A DNA stretch of 6,083 nucleotides from Rhodospirillales bacterium. GTDB taxonomy: Bacteria > Pseudomonadota > Alphaproteobacteria > Acetobacterales > Acetobacteraceae. The position numbers and the translations under genes are program-made. Positions 6,080 to 6,083 of this stretch are shown piece by piece. Each line of letters opens with the position of its first letter. Within the stretch, counting starts at the first letter, position 1. The stretch is taken from positions 1-6,083 of the forward strand of contig JANXSA010000730.1 of assembly GCA_025352915.1 (NCBI GenBank), given 5' to 3'. The notes under the pieces are model-generated. The model was not told where the DNA came from. It was given only the letters and a program-made list of their open reading frames with translations, and did not search any database.

Positions 6080-6083
6080 GTGA

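Noticed and set aside
1..6083. CRISPR arrays, tRNA or rRNA genes, insertion sequences, riboswitches
   Set aside because: No spaced direct repeats, cloverleaf-like segment, transposase motif or long conserved leader was seen. The spacers total only about 220 bp.

Overview
This 6.1 kb window is GC-rich bacterial chromosome with three complete, tightly packed protein genes and two short intergenic gaps of about 100 bp. The G+C richness, strong GC3 bias and gene types suggest an alphaproteobacterium. The tandem GC hairpins at the left edge and the AAAAAGAAGC palindromes look like dispersed intergenic elements I associate with Acetobacteraceae (Rhodospirillales). That assignment is from memory and is an inference. 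I see no rRNA, tRNA, CRISPR array, insertion sequence or phage gene.

Layout: positions 1-101 are non-coding and hold two GC-rich hairpins followed by a pyrimidine tract. Positions 102-3398 (minus) encode a 1098-residue fusion of a transglutaminase-like cysteine peptidase fold with the DUF2126 putative amidoligase. Only 11 bp upstream of it, 3410-4528 (minus, GTG start) encodes a 372-residue FAD-dependent amino-acid dehydrogenase of the DadA/D-arginine dehydrogenase type. A 109-bp divergent spacer (4529-4637) carries a perfect AT-rich palindrome and a 7-11-7 dyad that could be an operator. Positions 4638-6062 (plus) encode a 474-residue hydantoinase/dihydropyrimidinase-type amidohydrolase, whose stop codon runs into another AT-rich palindrome.

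The amidohydrolase and the FAD enzyme form a plausible divergent catabolic pair: ring opening of a cyclic amide, then oxidative deamination of an amino acid or similar amine. No carbamoylase is visible to link the two steps. The transglutaminase-amidoligase belongs to a widespread but functionally uncharacterised peptide-ligation/cleavage system. Its usual partners (circularly permuted ATP-grasp, alpha-E/DUF403, proteasome-like hydrolase) are not in this window, and the next gene downstream on the minus strand lies off the left edge.

The most unusual points are: substitutions in the substrate pocket of the FAD enzyme and in the active-site loops of the amidohydrolase; the close spacing of an amino-acid dehydrogenase to a peptide amidoligase; and a reversal of G/C strand asymmetry inside the large gene. 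None of these proves a new system.
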